NCBI GenBank assembly: GCA_000493965.1
Contig: AWNV01000001.1
Span: 1 to 64,000, forward strand
Length of the DNA: 64,000 bases
Direction: 5' to 3'
Source: Candidatus Aminicenans sakinawicola JGI OTU-1
GTDB lineage: Bacteria > Acidobacteriota > Aminicenantia > Aminicenantales > Aminicenantaceae
Shown here: piece by piece, positions 53,279 to 61,707 of the stretch
Layout: the number at the start of each line of letters is the position of its first letter
How positions within the stretch are numbered: position 1 is the first letter of the stretch
The notes under the pieces: generated by a model
What the model was told of the DNA's origin: nothing
Seen by the model: the letters and a program-made list of their open reading frames with translations, nothing else
Databases searched by the model: none
Made by a program: the position numbers and the translations under genes

Positions 53279-54465
53279 AAGTAGTTCATATCATAGGATA
53301 CTTTCAACCCGAGTATGGTTATGAAGAATATTATACGGCCTTAAACCAGGCGAAAGTGGGACATGAGGTTCATGTCCTGACCTCAAACTGGATAGTTCCC
53401 ATGTCAGGTCTTAAGAGACAGGAGAGAAAGAGAAAGATGGGCATTGAACATGTAGATGGAATTATTGTCCACAGACTTTTGGGTTTTGATATCCCGAGGG
53501 ACATGATCTTTATGCCTGGAGCATTCAGTGAATTAAGAAAGATTAAGCCAGACGTGGTGCATTGCCATGGAGCAAACCAACCTGTAAATTTCCTTGTCCC
53601 CCTGTTAAAAAAAAGATTAGGGTTTATACTGATATATGACCACCATGAGTTCTTTTATGATAGACATTCCTATTCCTATAAGGGATTTAATCCTCTCAGA
53701 TTGATTTTTAAGTTAGAATATTTGCTGTTTCGGAAACATGTAAATAAATGGGCCCTCTCTAGAGCTGATCATATTATCGCGGTCCTTGATGTTTGTTATG
53801 AACACCTTGTAAATTACCTTAGAGTTGACCCGACTAAAGTTACTCTTATAAGATTGGGGGTTGAAACCTCGCTGTTCCGTAGAGATGAAGAAGCTGGCAT
53901 GGAAATTCGAAATAAATGCGGAGTTGCTCCTTCAGACAGGGTTATTTTATTTCCGGGAACCTTTTCTAGAAGAAAGAAGATCGAACATCTCCTTGAAGTT
54001 CTCGTTGAACTTGAACCAAGATGTAAACTCCTTTTAGTAGGAGATGGAAAATCGGACTATATGAGTGAACTACTTCTTCAAATAAAGCAAAAAGGTCTGG
54101 GCAACAGAGTGTTTATTACAGGCAGGGTAGACATTAAAGACCTTTACAGGTATTATTCTGCCTGCAATTATTCACTATTTTTAAACAGCTCGAGTGTCTC
54201 AATACTTGAGAGTATGAGTTGTGGAGTTCCTCCGATCATTTCACATAAACAGCAGTTTGCCTTTGTTGCCCAGAATGGCAATGGCTGGGTTTTGCATGGA
54301 GGGAACCTCTCTGAATGGGCTTCTGAAATTAAGGAAATTTTTCACAATGATGAAGAGTGGAAGATTAGGGGAAGAAAGTCGCAGAGATACATGGAAGAAA
54401 GTTATTCTTACAGAAATTACGCTAGACAGGTTCAGTCTGTTTATAACATGTTCATAGCCAGATAA
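53275..54465 (+). CDS. GT4-family glycosyltransferase
   Basis: 396 residues, GT-B: KVVHIIGYFQPEYGYEEYYTALNQAKVGHEVHVLTS at the N-terminus, VVHCHGANQPVNFLV, and in the second domain VILFPGTFSRRKKIEHLLEVL, LLLVGDGKSDYMSELL and FLNSSSVSILESMSCGVPPII. It is coupled to wbpI by ATGA, so it probably transfers the sugar that WbpI helps to make, for example a diacetamido-uronic acid (inference from position). Confidence 0.87.
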   Translation: MKVVHIIGYFQPEYGYEEYYTALNQAKVGHEVHVLTSNWIVPMSGLKRQERKRKMGIEHVDGIIVHRLLGFDIPRDMIFMPGAFSELRKIKPDVVHCHGANQPVNFLVPLLKKRLGFILIYDHHEFFYDRHSYSYKGFNPLRLIFKLEYLLFRKHVNKWALSRADHIIAVLDVCYEHLVNYLRVDPTKVTLIRLGVETSLFRRDEEAGMEIRNKCGVAPSDRVILFPGTFSRRKKIEHLLEVLVELEPRCKLLLVGDGKSDYMSELLLQIKQKGLGNRVFITGRVDIKDLYRYYSACNYSLFLNSSSVSILESMSCGVPPIISHKQQFAFVAQNGNGWVLHGGNLSEWASEIKEIFHNDEEWKIRGRKSQRYMEESYSYRNYARQVQSVYNMFIAR

Positions 54466-54473
54466 TAGCTTCA

Positions 54474-55604
54474 ATGAAAACCATACTATTCGTCGATCCT
54501 GTTTATTTACTTGGTGGAGCTGAAAAATGTGTCATACGTCTGGCTAATGCTATGTCGAGACGGGGTATGAAAAGTATCTTTTTAACCTCTGAAGCAATAA
54601 GAAACTATCCAAAGCAGTTGTTTGATCCAGAGGTGGAACGTATTTACTGCTCCTCTTCATCTCCTTTCGCGCCTGCGATTTTTACAAATGTTTATAGTCT
54701 AATCCGGAAGAAAGCAGTAGATTTAGTGGTGCTTAACCAGGATCGCTCTGGTTTCTGGGGTCGTCTGGTTAAAGCCGTATTTCGACCACCTGTACCTTTT
54801 GTCTGGCTTATGCATTTGTTTTATGATGACATGATAAGTCACTGGCATTTTCCTAAAAAACAAATTTACAAGTTAGGATATTTGGCAACACTCCCATTCT
54901 GTGACTATATTGTTACAGTTTCAAGAGCAAATAAAGAAAGACTGATCCTGAAGCACGGTGTTTCCGAGGAAAAAATCCATGTGATTTACAACACAGTTGG
55001 TTACGAAGAAAGTAATAATAAAGCTGATGTTGATTTAAGAGATGTTTATAATATCAAAGCAGATGAAATTGTTATCGGGACTATTTGTCAGATGAGCAGG
55101 CAGAAAGGATTGCAATATCTTGTTGAGGCATTGGTTCCTATTTGTAAAACTTATAATGTGAAAACCATTATTGCAGGGGACGGTCTGTCACGTAACGATA
55201 TAATGCAACTTGTTAAAGAGAAGGGCTTGTCAGAAAAGATAATTATGCCTGGCTATGTACATAATGTGTCAGATCACATGAAATTGTTTGATATTTATGT
55301 TATGCCCTCAATTTATGAAGGATTCCCCATAGCCCTTGTCGAAGCAATCTCTAATAGGCTTCCTGTAATAGCCACTAACATCGATGGATGTAAAGAGGCG
55401 ATAGAAAATGAAAAAACTGGTCTGCTTGTTACTAAAAAGGATCCCAAGTCTTTAGAGAGTGCTATTCGCAGATTGATACTGGATGTCCCCTTGAGGGAAA
55501 GACTGGGTAAAGAGGCGGGGATCTCTTACAGAAAGAGGTTTCATCCTGAGATCATATTTCAGCAATATACTGATTTCTTCAATTCAATACTTGCAAAAAA
55601 ATAA
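54474..55604 (+). CDS. GT4-family glycosyltransferase
   Basis: 376 residues, GT-B: FVDPVYLLGGAEKCVIRLANAMSRRGMKSIFLTS, then IGTICQMSRQKGLQYLVEAL, IIAGDGLSRNDIMQLV and MPSIYEGFPIALVEAISNRLPVIATNIDGCKEAI with the E-x7-E donor motif. It follows the previous GT4 after 8 bases. Confidence 0.88.
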   Translation: MKTILFVDPVYLLGGAEKCVIRLANAMSRRGMKSIFLTSEAIRNYPKQLFDPEVERIYCSSSSPFAPAIFTNVYSLIRKKAVDLVVLNQDRSGFWGRLVKAVFRPPVPFVWLMHLFYDDMISHWHFPKKQIYKLGYLATLPFCDYIVTVSRANKERLILKHGVSEEKIHVIYNTVGYEESNNKADVDLRDVYNIKADEIVIGTICQMSRQKGLQYLVEALVPICKTYNVKTIIAGDGLSRNDIMQLVKEKGLSEKIIMPGYVHNVSDHMKLFDIYVMPSIYEGFPIALVEAISNRLPVIATNIDGCKEAIENEKTGLLVTKKDPKSLESAIRRLILDVPLRERLGKEAGISYRKRFHPEIIFQQYTDFFNSILAKK

Positions 55605-55625
55605 AGGGCAGAGATTCTCGTAAAT

Positions 55626-56768
55626 ATGTCATTTCTCAACCACGGAAACCATATATCCAGCGAGAGAGAAAAACCCAGGGTGCTTTTCCTGATTCCATCA
55701 CTCCGTTTCGGTGGTACTGAAAGGCAGGTTGTAGAAATGGCTTTATTATTGAGGGAAAAATACAATATAGTCATATGTGCAGTTTATCCAGAAAACCGAT
55801 TCCCGGAATTGGAGAAGCAGAGAGTCAGGGTTGTATCTCTGAATAAGAAAACTGGCAAACTCTATAATTTACCATGCTTTCTTAAATTCTTAATGTTGGT
55901 AATAAAAGAGAAACCGGTAATCATTCATTCCTTTCTTATGTTTGCCAACTTATATGCCTGTGGTGTTAGTCTGTTACTTAGGTTTAAAAATGTCATTACA
56001 TCTACCCGAACAAAAATTGATTTTTCAAGGTGCTATGGAGGCAACAGGTTAACATATTATCTGTTTAAAAATTTTTCAATATTTCACGTGGTGAATACCC
56101 GCTATAGTGCAGATCTACTGCTGGAAGAAATGGGTTACCGACAGGACCAACTTTTTTTAATAGAGAACATGGTGGATACAGAAAGATTTAAGTATATTTC
56201 TGAAGGTGTGAGAATCCAAGGTGCTGTTTACCCAGCAAGAATTGAAACGCAAAAAAACCAGCTAATATTGATAAAAGCCATGAATATTTTAAAGCAAAGA
56301 AAATCACTGCCCGAAGGCTTCCAACTCTTTCTGGTTGGCGAAAAGAATGATAGGCAATATTTTGAGAGAGTGTTCGAGACTGTCAGGAAATATCAACTTG
56401 AGAAAAGCATAATATTCATTGATCCAACAATCCATATTGAAAGATATTATTCTATGTGTTCTTTTCTGGTTTTTCCATCTTCCTGGGAGGGATTGTCGAA
56501 CACAATTCTTGAAGCCATGTCCTCCGGACTGCCGGTTGTCTGTTCACATGAGGCGAATCTGCCAGGGTTGATTAATGATGGTATAAATGGATACCTGTTT
56601 CCAGCAAACAATCCTGAGGCTTGTGCTGAAAGCCTCTATAAGATGATAAATACGGATGTCTTGAAAAGGAAAAAAATGTGTAAGATAAACAGGCAGAGAA
56701 TCGAGAAGAGGTTTGCACGGCAAATTTTACAGAAAAAGCTGGAGACTTTATACGAGAGTTGTCTATAG
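55626..56768 (+). CDS. GT4-family glycosyltransferase
   Basis: 380 residues, GT-B: FLIPSLRFGGTERQVVEMALLL, then GAVYPARIETQKNQLILIKAMNIL, FQLFLVGEKNDRQYFERVF and FPSSWEGLSNTILEAMSSGLPVVCSHEANLPGLI. The GGTERQV signature is common in GT4 enzymes of O-antigen loci. Donor unknown. Confidence 0.88.
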   Translation: MSFLNHGNHISSEREKPRVLFLIPSLRFGGTERQVVEMALLLREKYNIVICAVYPENRFPELEKQRVRVVSLNKKTGKLYNLPCFLKFLMLVIKEKPVIIHSFLMFANLYACGVSLLLRFKNVITSTRTKIDFSRCYGGNRLTYYLFKNFSIFHVVNTRYSADLLLEEMGYRQDQLFLIENMVDTERFKYISEGVRIQGAVYPARIETQKNQLILIKAMNILKQRKSLPEGFQLFLVGEKNDRQYFERVFETVRKYQLEKSIIFIDPTIHIERYYSMCSFLVFPSSWEGLSNTILEAMSSGLPVVCSHEANLPGLINDGINGYLFPANNPEACAESLYKMINTDVLKRKKMCKINRQRIEKRFARQILQKKLETLYESCL

Positions 56769-56805
56769 TGAATTACAGGGCTAACAGAATTATACTGGAT
56801 GGATT

Positions 56806-58173
56806 ATGGATCATAAAATAATATTATTTGCATTTATTATTTTGTTTTACTTTCTATTAATGATGCGATCAATGAAGTTGGCATTGCTCGTATATCTATT
56901 CCTGTGTCCTTTTAATATCTTTATTCCAGTCGGTGGGAGAAACATTAATTCTACTGAAGCAGTAGCAATGATGTTTATTGTTGTATGGATATCAGGTTTG
57001 TTAAGAAATGAAAGGCCGTGGGTTCCTGATACTGTATTTACAATACCCCTGTTTTTTTACTTTTTAGCATCGCTTACAATGATAATCAACACTGGTCTTA
57101 CAGGTGATGTTATTCTTAGTATTATTAGACACTTCCAATTTTTTGGTGTCTTTATGATCTTTGTGACTTACTTTAAGGATAGGAAAGACATATATGCGAT
57201 TTCCAACACATTAATTGCATCCTTAGCAGTACTTTGCCTTATCGCAATTATTGAGTTTGTTTTCGTATACGGAGGATACGGAATACCCTGGCAGAGGTCA
57301 ATCTTGTGGAAAAAAGGACTGATTGATATAGGATTTTATCCTGGTACAGCTCTAGCGCTGAAAAGATTGATATCTGTGTCAGCCAAGGCAGGACTTGGAG
57401 CCACTTTCCCGATTCATCACGCATTTGGTATTTATCTGGGTTCTCTGATATATCTACTTGTCTGGAGAATATATCTTTACAAAAAGCTGAATAGGAAGAA
57501 GATAGGCATGCTGTTATTGCTTATCATCTCTTTGGCTATCCTTATTTTTACTAAATCACGGACTGCGATTTTTTCTTTTTTGTTATCAATACCTCTAATG
57601 GTGATGCTTTTAAGAAATTGGAGATTGAGGTTCAAAATAATCTTAGTTGTTGCTGTTTCATTAATTATAATACTTGCTTTTATTCCAGATATAATTATTG
57701 AACCGTCGGTAGAATGGATAGGGATTTTATATAAGAGTGGTTTTGCAGGTTTGAACGCAGGGGATCTTCATAGAATTGATTATTTTTTGGGCTCAGTGAA
57801 TACATTTCTAAAGCATCCTTTAATCGGAGTTGGATATCGCATATTTAGTATGGATTTTAATCCTCATACAGCAATTACACAAGCATTGGTATTAAAGGGT
57901 ATTTTAGGTGGTATAACACTTTTATGGGTATTATTAAGGATGTTTAGAGTAAGTTATAGACACCTTAGGAAAATAAGGCACGAAAAAGCTGATAGGGAAC
58001 ATTTTCTATCAGTAGGGTGGTTATTAAGTATTACCATTTATTTGGGTGTGCAAAGTATAGGAGTTGGACTCTTTGGCTATGTTCTGACATGCATTCCGGC
58101 TATATCTGCAATGTCAATGTTTGTCATTTCAAGAAAATCATTTGCCGTTGAGAAGAGTCAGAACCTACGATAA
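56806..58173 (+). CDS. Wzy/WaaL-like O-antigen polymerase or ligase, copy 2
   Basis: 455 residues with ~11 hydrophobic segments. A periplasmic loop in the C-terminal half (about 305-345) contains HPLIGVGYRIFSMDFNPHTAITQALVLKGILGGITLL, the same kind of Wzy_C loop with GVGY...H as in O-antigen polymerases and ligases. It is more divergent from the copy at 47582 than two paralogues from one duplication would be. One of them could be the polymerase and the other the ligase or a second polymerase. Confidence 0.78.
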   Translation: MDHKIILFAFIILFYFLLMMRSMKLALLVYLFLCPFNIFIPVGGRNINSTEAVAMMFIVVWISGLLRNERPWVPDTVFTIPLFFYFLASLTMIINTGLTGDVILSIIRHFQFFGVFMIFVTYFKDRKDIYAISNTLIASLAVLCLIAIIEFVFVYGGYGIPWQRSILWKKGLIDIGFYPGTALALKRLISVSAKAGLGATFPIHHAFGIYLGSLIYLLVWRIYLYKKLNRKKIGMLLLLIISLAILIFTKSRTAIFSFLLSIPLMVMLLRNWRLRFKIILVVAVSLIIILAFIPDIIIEPSVEWIGILYKSGFAGLNAGDLHRIDYFLGSVNTFLKHPLIGVGYRIFSMDFNPHTAITQALVLKGILGGITLLWVLLRMFRVSYRHLRKIRHEKADREHFLSVGWLLSITIYLGVQSIGVGLFGYVLTCIPAISAMSMFVISRKSFAVEKSQNLR

Positions 58174-58203
58174 AATCCTGCTGGCTACTTCAGGGAGTTA
58201 TCC

Positions 58204-59157
58204 TTGACATTAAAAAGTGTTGTAAAAAAAGTTTTCAATTATATTAATGTTGCGAAAATAAAGAGGTTTGCAATAAATGATAACATGTATTTTATAGGTA
58301 ATAGAGATTCACCTGGTGCAATAAACAGGGTGGTTTTATATTTTCCGGACTATGAGTTCATGCATTACGGAGACCATTTGTTCTTTGAGCCACTGGCAAG
58401 ATTTTTTAAATTAAAAAACTTCAAAGTAAAAGTAATGCCTGTAAAGCAGATGGAATTTTATTTCATAAAAAACGGTTATCTGATAGGAAATCATGATGAT
58501 GTAAAAAAGGCAGATTTATTAATTACAAGAACTGAATTTTATAAAGATGTTAAGAGATTGATTGAAAAAAACATCTTATTTATCAATACGTCATCTGCTA
58601 AAATTAATCAATTTTTGTGTAAGGATATCGTAAATAAAGTAGCCAACTTTTTTTCAATAGAAAGTGATAATTTTTATACAAAGCCGTCGGGACTGAGAAA
58701 TTGTCCGGAAAATATAAGGCTTGACTCAAGTTATAATTATGTAATTTTTAATAATTATATAGATTCGGGATTTTTCAGGGTTATAAAAAGAGACTATAAA
58801 AAGATCAATGACTTTGCTAAAAATTTCGCTAAAGAAAATAATTTAAAAGTTATTCACACAGGCACACAAAAAGAAAAAGACAATGACAAGAAAACCTATG
58901 ATTTTGTTGATATTGATTTAAGAGGGAGAACAGGTCCTGCAGACTTATTTTATCTGGCCTCACATGGTAATGTTAAATACAATATATCTTTTGACACTTT
59001 ATTAATGCATATATTTTTTATCTATGGGAAAAAATCGTATATCATGTTCAGAGGGAGATTTTCAAGTTCAGCAAGGGATTACTTTATTAAAAATTATGTG
59101 ATTCCACCATTCGATCCAGAACCGCATAAAATAAAAAATTTAATTGAGTATATATAG
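58204..59157 (+). CDS. Divergent GT-B glycosyltransferase, GT9/heptosyltransferase-like
   Basis: 317 residues, soluble, AT-rich and Lys-rich. VVLYFPDYEFMHYGDHLFFEPLARFFKLKNFKVKVMP resembles the N-terminal domain of GT9 enzymes, and YDFVDIDLRGRTGPADLFYLASHGNVKYNISFDTLLMHIFFIYGKKSYIMFRGRF has the layout of their donor site. The start is uncertain: TTG 58204 gives the full length. It lies between the second Wzy/WaaL-like gene and the initiating transferase. I assign GT9 only tentatively. Confidence 0.5.
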   Translation: MTLKSVVKKVFNYINVAKIKRFAINDNMYFIGNRDSPGAINRVVLYFPDYEFMHYGDHLFFEPLARFFKLKNFKVKVMPVKQMEFYFIKNGYLIGNHDDVKKADLLITRTEFYKDVKRLIEKNILFINTSSAKINQFLCKDIVNKVANFFSIESDNFYTKPSGLRNCPENIRLDSSYNYVIFNNYIDSGFFRVIKRDYKKINDFAKNFAKENNLKVIHTGTQKEKDNDKKTYDFVDIDLRGRTGPADLFYLASHGNVKYNISFDTLLMHIFFIYGKKSYIMFRGRFSSSARDYFIKNYVIPPFDPEPHKIKNLIEYI

Positions 59158-59188
59158 AAAGTTCATATATACTACATGTTAAGGCTGC

Positions 59189-60538
59189 TTGAGTAAAATG
59201 CGTAAACTTATATCAAACTTTCTATTTTTATTTCTTGACATCATCTCTATCTGTACATCAATTATCTTAACCTACTTAATAAAATTTAAAAACCTGGACA
59301 TGTTTTTATCGGAACAGCTTCCCCGCTCGCCATTTGATGACATTATCCTATGGGTAATCTTTATCCTTGTAATTTTTTATGTCCTGGAGCTCTACAGTCT
59401 CATTTTTTATGCGTCAGGAATTAAGATTATGCTGAGAATCTTAGCAGGTGTATTCACAGCAGGAGTCATGGTTGCTGTATTTACATATTTGTTCCTCCAT
59501 GTATTTATTGGGCGAAGTTTGTTTGTTTTGCATATCTTTTTTATTGCGACGTTTACAACAATATGGAGGTTAGGGTTCAGCGTAATACAAGAACAGATTG
59601 ATAAGAGCAGAAATATTCTAGTGGTTGGACCAAGAGGGGTAATTTCAAGTGTAGCCAATGAACTTATAAAAACAAACAGGTTCTCTGTTAAGAAATATCA
59701 ATATAGCTACAAGTCGAAGAATGCAAGTCCATTAGAAGAGGTTTCTAAAACTAAAAATCTGGATGTGATTTTTTTTGATGATCCGAAAATGCCTGATGAA
59801 GTCATGCAGGGTTTGATGCAATGCCGTGTAAGAGGTGTCCCTGTGAGGGAAATTGTAGATTTTTATGAAGATGAGTGGGAGAAGATTCCTGTTTATCATC
59901 TAAGGGACCGATGGTTTGTCTATTCACATGGGTTTACCGTGATTCATCATATCTTTTATCAAAGGGTAAAAAGGATTTTTGATATTGGCCTATCGATCCT
60001 GACAATGATTGTTATGGGGCCCCTGATGTTTCTGACTGCAGTACTTATCAAAATTGAATCAAAAGGACCTGTTTTTTATAAACAGAAGCGTATTGGTCTT
60101 AATGAGAGGACGTATAACTTGATAAAGTTCCGTTCCATGATCAAAGATGCGGAAAAAAATGGTGCGATGTGGGCGGAAGAAAAAGACCCAAGACTAACAA
60201 AGGTAGGGAGAATTATAAGACCGTTCAGGATAGATGAATTGCCTCAAATATTAAATATATTAAAAGGAAATATGTCTTTTATAGGGCCAAGACCTGAAAG
60301 GCAAATCTTTATTGAAGAACTTAAAAAGGAAATTCCATATTACAGTTACCGCCATTTTGTTAAACCAGGACTGACAGGCTGGGCACAGGTAAACTATCCT
60401 TACGGTGCTTCTATGGAGGATGCAGTGCGGAAGCTGGAATATGATCTTTATTACATAAAAAACTCAAACTTTCTCCTGGACCTTCAGATTGTTTTAAGGA
60501 CATTTAGGGTGATCCTATTTAGGAGGGGAAGCCGTTGA
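59189..60538 (+). CDS. Polyprenyl-phosphate glycosyl-1-phosphate transferase (WbaP-like initiating enzyme)
   Basis: 449 residues: 4-5 hydrophobic segments in the first ~140 residues, a Rossmann-like middle domain (IDKSRNILVVGPRGVISSVANELI), then the catalytic bacterial sugar transferase domain (~265-449) with KRIFDIGLSILTMIVMGPLMFLTAVLIKI, GPVFYKQKRIGLN, LIKFRSMIKDAEKNGA, RIIRPFRIDELPQ and ILKGNMSFIGPRPER. It transfers a sugar-1-phosphate to undecaprenyl phosphate and starts the glycan. The start is TTG 59189 or ATG 59198. Its last 20 codons recur as a remnant at 61641-61700. Confidence 0.87.
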   Translation: MSKMRKLISNFLFLFLDIISICTSIILTYLIKFKNLDMFLSEQLPRSPFDDIILWVIFILVIFYVLELYSLIFYASGIKIMLRILAGVFTAGVMVAVFTYLFLHVFIGRSLFVLHIFFIATFTTIWRLGFSVIQEQIDKSRNILVVGPRGVISSVANELIKTNRFSVKKYQYSYKSKNASPLEEVSKTKNLDVIFFDDPKMPDEVMQGLMQCRVRGVPVREIVDFYEDEWEKIPVYHLRDRWFVYSHGFTVIHHIFYQRVKRIFDIGLSILTMIVMGPLMFLTAVLIKIESKGPVFYKQKRIGLNERTYNLIKFRSMIKDAEKNGAMWAEEKDPRLTKVGRIIRPFRIDELPQILNILKGNMSFIGPRPERQIFIEELKKEIPYYSYRHFVKPGLTGWAQVNYPYGASMEDAVRKLEYDLYYIKNSNFLLDLQIVLRTFRVILFRRGSR

Positions 60539-60540
60539 AG
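60479..60540. repeat. Direct repeat, 3' end of the initiating transferase gene (copy A)
   Basis: The last ~62 bases of the transferase gene are repeated at 61641-61702 with about 85-90 percent identity; the first 29 bases are identical. The two copies enclose the GT4 gene at 60546-61637. Confidence 0.8.
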
Positions 60541-60545
60541 GAAGT

Positions 60546-61637
60546 ATGAAGGTAGCAATTGTCCATGACTATTTCAACAAGAAAGGAGGTGGAGAAAGGC
60601 TTGTACTGAATCTTGCAGAAGCCTTTGATTCAGACATAATCACAGGATTTGTTGAACATAAAAAGACATATGATATTGGGAATTACAGAGTGCATGAGCT
60701 CTCCAAGCCCATCAATAACCCTATTCTCAAGATCATCACGCTACATAACAAGTTTAAGAAACTCCGTCTCAAAGGTTATGATGCTGTAATTCTCTCTGGT
60801 ACCACATGCCTTGCAGCAGCAGAACACAACCACCCAAATATATGGTATTGCAATACGCCTGTTCGACATCTTTACAGCCAGAAGGAATGGTTCTTTAAAC
60901 AAATAAATCCTTTACAGAGGATGACGCTCAAGGTATTTCACCTTTGGCTTAAACCTATAGATCAACGGAATGTACGCCATGTAGACAAGATTGTGTGCAA
61001 TTCAGAAAACATCAAGAACAGGATAAGGAGATTCTACGGAGAGAAATTCTATAAAAATGCAACAGTCATTTACCCACCTGTTAAGACAAATAAGTTCGAA
61101 CGGAAAGGTCAGAAAGACTTCTATCTTTCTTTTGGGCGTTTAGACAAGCTAAAAAGGATCCATCTAATTGTTGAAGCATTCAAAGACATGCCTGACAAGA
61201 AGCTCGTGGTAGTTTCAGGGGGACCAGAGCTTGAGAACATAAAAAGAAAGACAAGTAACTATAAAAACATAGACATCAAAGGTTATGTGAGTCAAGGAGA
61301 ACTTGAAGAGCTCATTGGCTCATGTATCGCCACGATCTACATACCCATCGATGAGGATTTCGGTATGAGTCCTGTAGAAGGGATGACTGAAGGAAAGCCA
61401 TGCATAGGCGTAGACGACGGAGGATTGAAAGAGACAATCATTCATAAGAAGACAGGTTATTTATGTAACAAGGATATCAAAAAAGAAGACCTTATCCAAG
61501 CAGTGAGATGGATGAACAAAGCACAAACAAAGAAAATGAGACAAAAAAGTATCAGAGAAGCACAACGGTTTCATCAAGAAGGCTTTCGAAAGAAGATGCA
61601 GAAGGAGATTCAGATGGTTGTAAAGAGTGGGATATGA
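60546..61637 (+). CDS. GT4-family glycosyltransferase (WbaZ-like)
   Basis: 363 residues, GT-B: KVAIVHDYFNKKGGGERLVLNLAEAF, WYCNTPVRHLYSQKEWFF, then YLSFGRLDKLKRIHLIVEAF, KLVVVSGGPELENIKRK and IYIPIDEDFGMSPVEGMTEGKPCIGVDDGG. The HDYF...GGGERL and NTPVRHLY pattern is that of WbaZ/mannosyl-type GT4 enzymes. It starts 7 bases after the initiating transferase and is enclosed by the direct repeat, so it probably entered, or was rearranged, together with a duplicated 3' end of that gene. Confidence 0.87.
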   Translation: MKVAIVHDYFNKKGGGERLVLNLAEAFDSDIITGFVEHKKTYDIGNYRVHELSKPINNPILKIITLHNKFKKLRLKGYDAVILSGTTCLAAAEHNHPNIWYCNTPVRHLYSQKEWFFKQINPLQRMTLKVFHLWLKPIDQRNVRHVDKIVCNSENIKNRIRRFYGEKFYKNATVIYPPVKTNKFERKGQKDFYLSFGRLDKLKRIHLIVEAFKDMPDKKLVVVSGGPELENIKRKTSNYKNIDIKGYVSQGELEELIGSCIATIYIPIDEDFGMSPVEGMTEGKPCIGVDDGGLKETIIHKKTGYLCNKDIKKEDLIQAVRWMNKAQTKKMRQKSIREAQRFHQEGFRKKMQKEIQMVVKSGI

Positions 61638-61640
61638 TTA

Positions 61641-61700
61641 GACCTTCAGATTGTTTTAAGGACATTTAGAGTGATCCTATTAAGGATAGGAAGTCGTTAA
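61641..61700 (+). pseudogene. Remnant of a second WbaP-like gene (last 20 codons)
   Basis: In frame from 61641 to the TAA at 61698-61700 the DNA codes DLQIVLRTFRVILLRIGSR, which differs from the true C-terminus of the gene at 59189 by only two residues. There is no start or upstream part, so this is a scar of a lost second copy, or of the insertion of the GT4 gene by recombination. Confidence 0.82.
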
Positions 61701-61702
61701 AA
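61641..61702. repeat. Direct repeat, remnant of the initiating transferase gene (copy B)
   Basis: Second copy of the 60479-60540 repeat. It differs at about 8 positions, all in the second half, mostly without changing the encoded residues. Confidence 0.8.
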
Positions 61703-61707
61703 TAGTA

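Noticed and set aside
60546..61637. GT4 gene as part of a transposon enclosed by the 62-base repeats
   Set aside because: The repeats are direct, code the end of the transferase, and there is no transposase, so recombination or duplication explains them better.
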